This document shows, piece by piece, positions 6,861-7,571 of a stretch of DNA of 7,571 nucleotides (positions are counted from its first letter, which is position 1; each line of letters begins with the position of its first letter). Where the stretch lies: assembly GCA_023436925.1 (NCBI GenBank), contig JAEZHJ010000021.1, positions 1 through 7,571 of the forward strand. The letters run 5' to 3'. Both the position numbers and the translations under genes were made by a program. The notes below the pieces were generated by a model, which saw only the letters and a list, made by a program, of their open reading frames with translations, ran no database searches and was not told the origin of the DNA. The stretch is from Actinomycetes bacterium (GTDB lineage Bacteria > Actinomycetota > Actinomycetes > Propionibacteriales > Propionibacteriaceae).

Positions 6861-6877
6861 CGCCGGAAACCCCGGCG
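6861..6877. repeat. Palindrome ahead of the transporter operon, possible operator
   Basis: CGCCGG and CCGGCG are perfect 6-base inverted arms separated by five bases. The palindrome starts one base upstream of the candidate -10 box TAGCAT, so it would occupy the -10/-35 spacer, a typical repressor position. It could instead be a weak terminator for the amidase gene, which ends 37 bases before it on the same strand, but there is no T-tract and the stem is short. Confidence 0.4.
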
Positions 6878-6914
6878 GTGGGCCACGCGGGCAGGTGTCG
6901 TCCGGGGCGTGGGC

Positions 6915-7571
6915 TCAGCCGGTGATCGCCGGCGGCCGCGGCCAGCCGCCGACCGCCTCCTCCAGGCTGGCCGCCACCGCCAGCAGCAGGTCCTCCGCGC
7001 CGAATCGGCCGGCCAGCATGACGCCGAAGGGCAGCCGCACACCGTCCACCTCAGCGGTGTGCAGGGGCAGCGAGATCGCCGGCAGGCCCGTGATGTTGTG
7101 GACGCTGGTCCACGGGGTGAACCGGGTCTGCGCGGCGAAGTCGGCCGCCGGGTCGTGGTCGTCGCGCAGCGAGCCGATCAGTGCGGGCGGCTGCGCCAGC
7201 GTCGGGGTGAGCACCAGGTCGAATTGCTGCCACGCCCGCGCCACCTCGCGGGTCAGCCGCTGCAGTTCGGCCAGCGCGGCCGCGTGCTCCAGCGCACCCA
7301 CCTGGCGGCCCTGGTCGCGCAACCAGCGCGTGAGCGGCGTGAGCAGCGGCTCGGCCGCGGGATCCAGCGGGATGGACGCGGCTCCCACCGTCCACAAGGC
7401 CATGAACGCCGCCCAACGCTCCATCCCGAACGGGACGGGAGCCTCCTCCAGGTAGTGGCCCACCGACTCCAGCAGGCCGCCTGCGACATCCACCGCCGCC
7501 AGGCAGTCCGGGTGCACCCTGGTCTCGGCGATCACCGGACGGGTCAGGACGCCGACCCGCAGCCCGCGGGG
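6915..7571 (-). CDS. Amidase signature family hydrolase, C-terminal part (runs off right edge)
   Basis: The final 218 residues of an amidase-signature enzyme, a family that hydrolyses amide bonds with a Ser-cisSer-Lys triad. The frame is open to the right edge, and the first visible residues (PRGLRVGVLTRP) are the usual core sequence before VHPDC. Recognisable parts are VHPDCLAAVDVAGGLLESVG, FDLVLTPTLAQPP (visible residues about 117-129), the conserved segment HNITGLPAISLPL (about 158-170) and the C-terminal LPFGVMLAGRFGAEDLLL (about 180-197). The glycine/serine-rich signature and the catalytic triad lie outside the window, so activity and substrate cannot be judged. GTG 7535 is internal and not the true start. 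The gene ends 96 bp before the transporter operon on the same strand; a functional link is possible but not supported. Family call is good; alternatives such as GatA are less likely because there is no gat context. Confidence 0.9.
   Translation of the reverse strand, partial: PRGLRVGVLTRPVIAETRVHPDCLAAVDVAGGLLESVGHYLEEAPVPFGMERWAAFMALWTVGAASIPLDPAAEPLLTPLTRWLRDQGRQVGALEHAAALAELQRLTREVARAWQQFDLVLTPTLAQPPALIGSLRDDHDPAADFAAQTRFTPWTSVHNITGLPAISLPLHTAEVDGVRLPFGVMLAGRFGAEDLLLAVAASLEEAVGGWPRPPAITG

Noticed and set aside
6915..7535. GTG 7535 as the start of a short 206-residue amidase
   Set aside because: The frame continues open to the edge with family-like residues (LRVGVLTRP), so this codon is internal and the gene is truncated by the window only.

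Overview
The window is very GC-rich, with strongly GC-biased third codon positions, ORF-sized open frames opposite most genes, and actinobacterial-looking proteins. It reads as chromosomal DNA of a high-GC actinomycete. Protein resemblance suggests the Propionibacteriales or nearby, but the genus cannot be fixed from the sequence. I see no tRNA, rRNA, CRISPR array, insertion sequence or prophage signature. Gene density is high: six protein genes, two of them cut by the window edges, and no gene-free stretch longer than about 100 bases.

Left part (1-2640). A P-type cation-transporting ATPase (N-terminal 189 codons, minus strand, leaving the window at base 1) is divergent from a complete M13-family zinc metalloendopeptidase (659-2575, plus strand). 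Only 89 bp separate them, and candidate promoters for both genes fit into that gap. The peptidase GTG may be read from a leaderless transcript. The peptidase ends at a strong GC-rich hairpin (2595-2630) that it shares with the convergent operon on the other side.

Middle part (2660-6818). Three minus-strand genes form a compact operon, transcribed in the order MFS transporter, glycoside hydrolase family 2 enzyme, DUF2804 protein. Both junctions contain an ATGA in which a stop codon overlaps a possible start codon. The transporter has 12 predicted membrane spans. The GH2 enzyme has both catalytic glutamates and no signal peptide. The natural reading is uptake of a small glycoside followed by hydrolysis in the cytoplasm. 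The DUF2804 protein has no known function, and its position makes it a candidate third component of the same pathway. A 6-bp-arm palindrome lies just upstream of a candidate -10 box ahead of the transporter and could be the operator for a regulator not encoded here.

Right part (6915-7571). The C-terminal 218 residues of an amidase-signature-family hydrolase, minus strand, enter from the right edge. The gene ends 96 bp before the transporter start, on the same strand. Its Ser-cisSer-Lys catalytic core lies outside the window.

Overall this is ordinary metabolic chromosome. The most interesting element is the MFS-GH2-DUF2804 cassette, because its tight coupling gives a functional context to an uncharacterised family.
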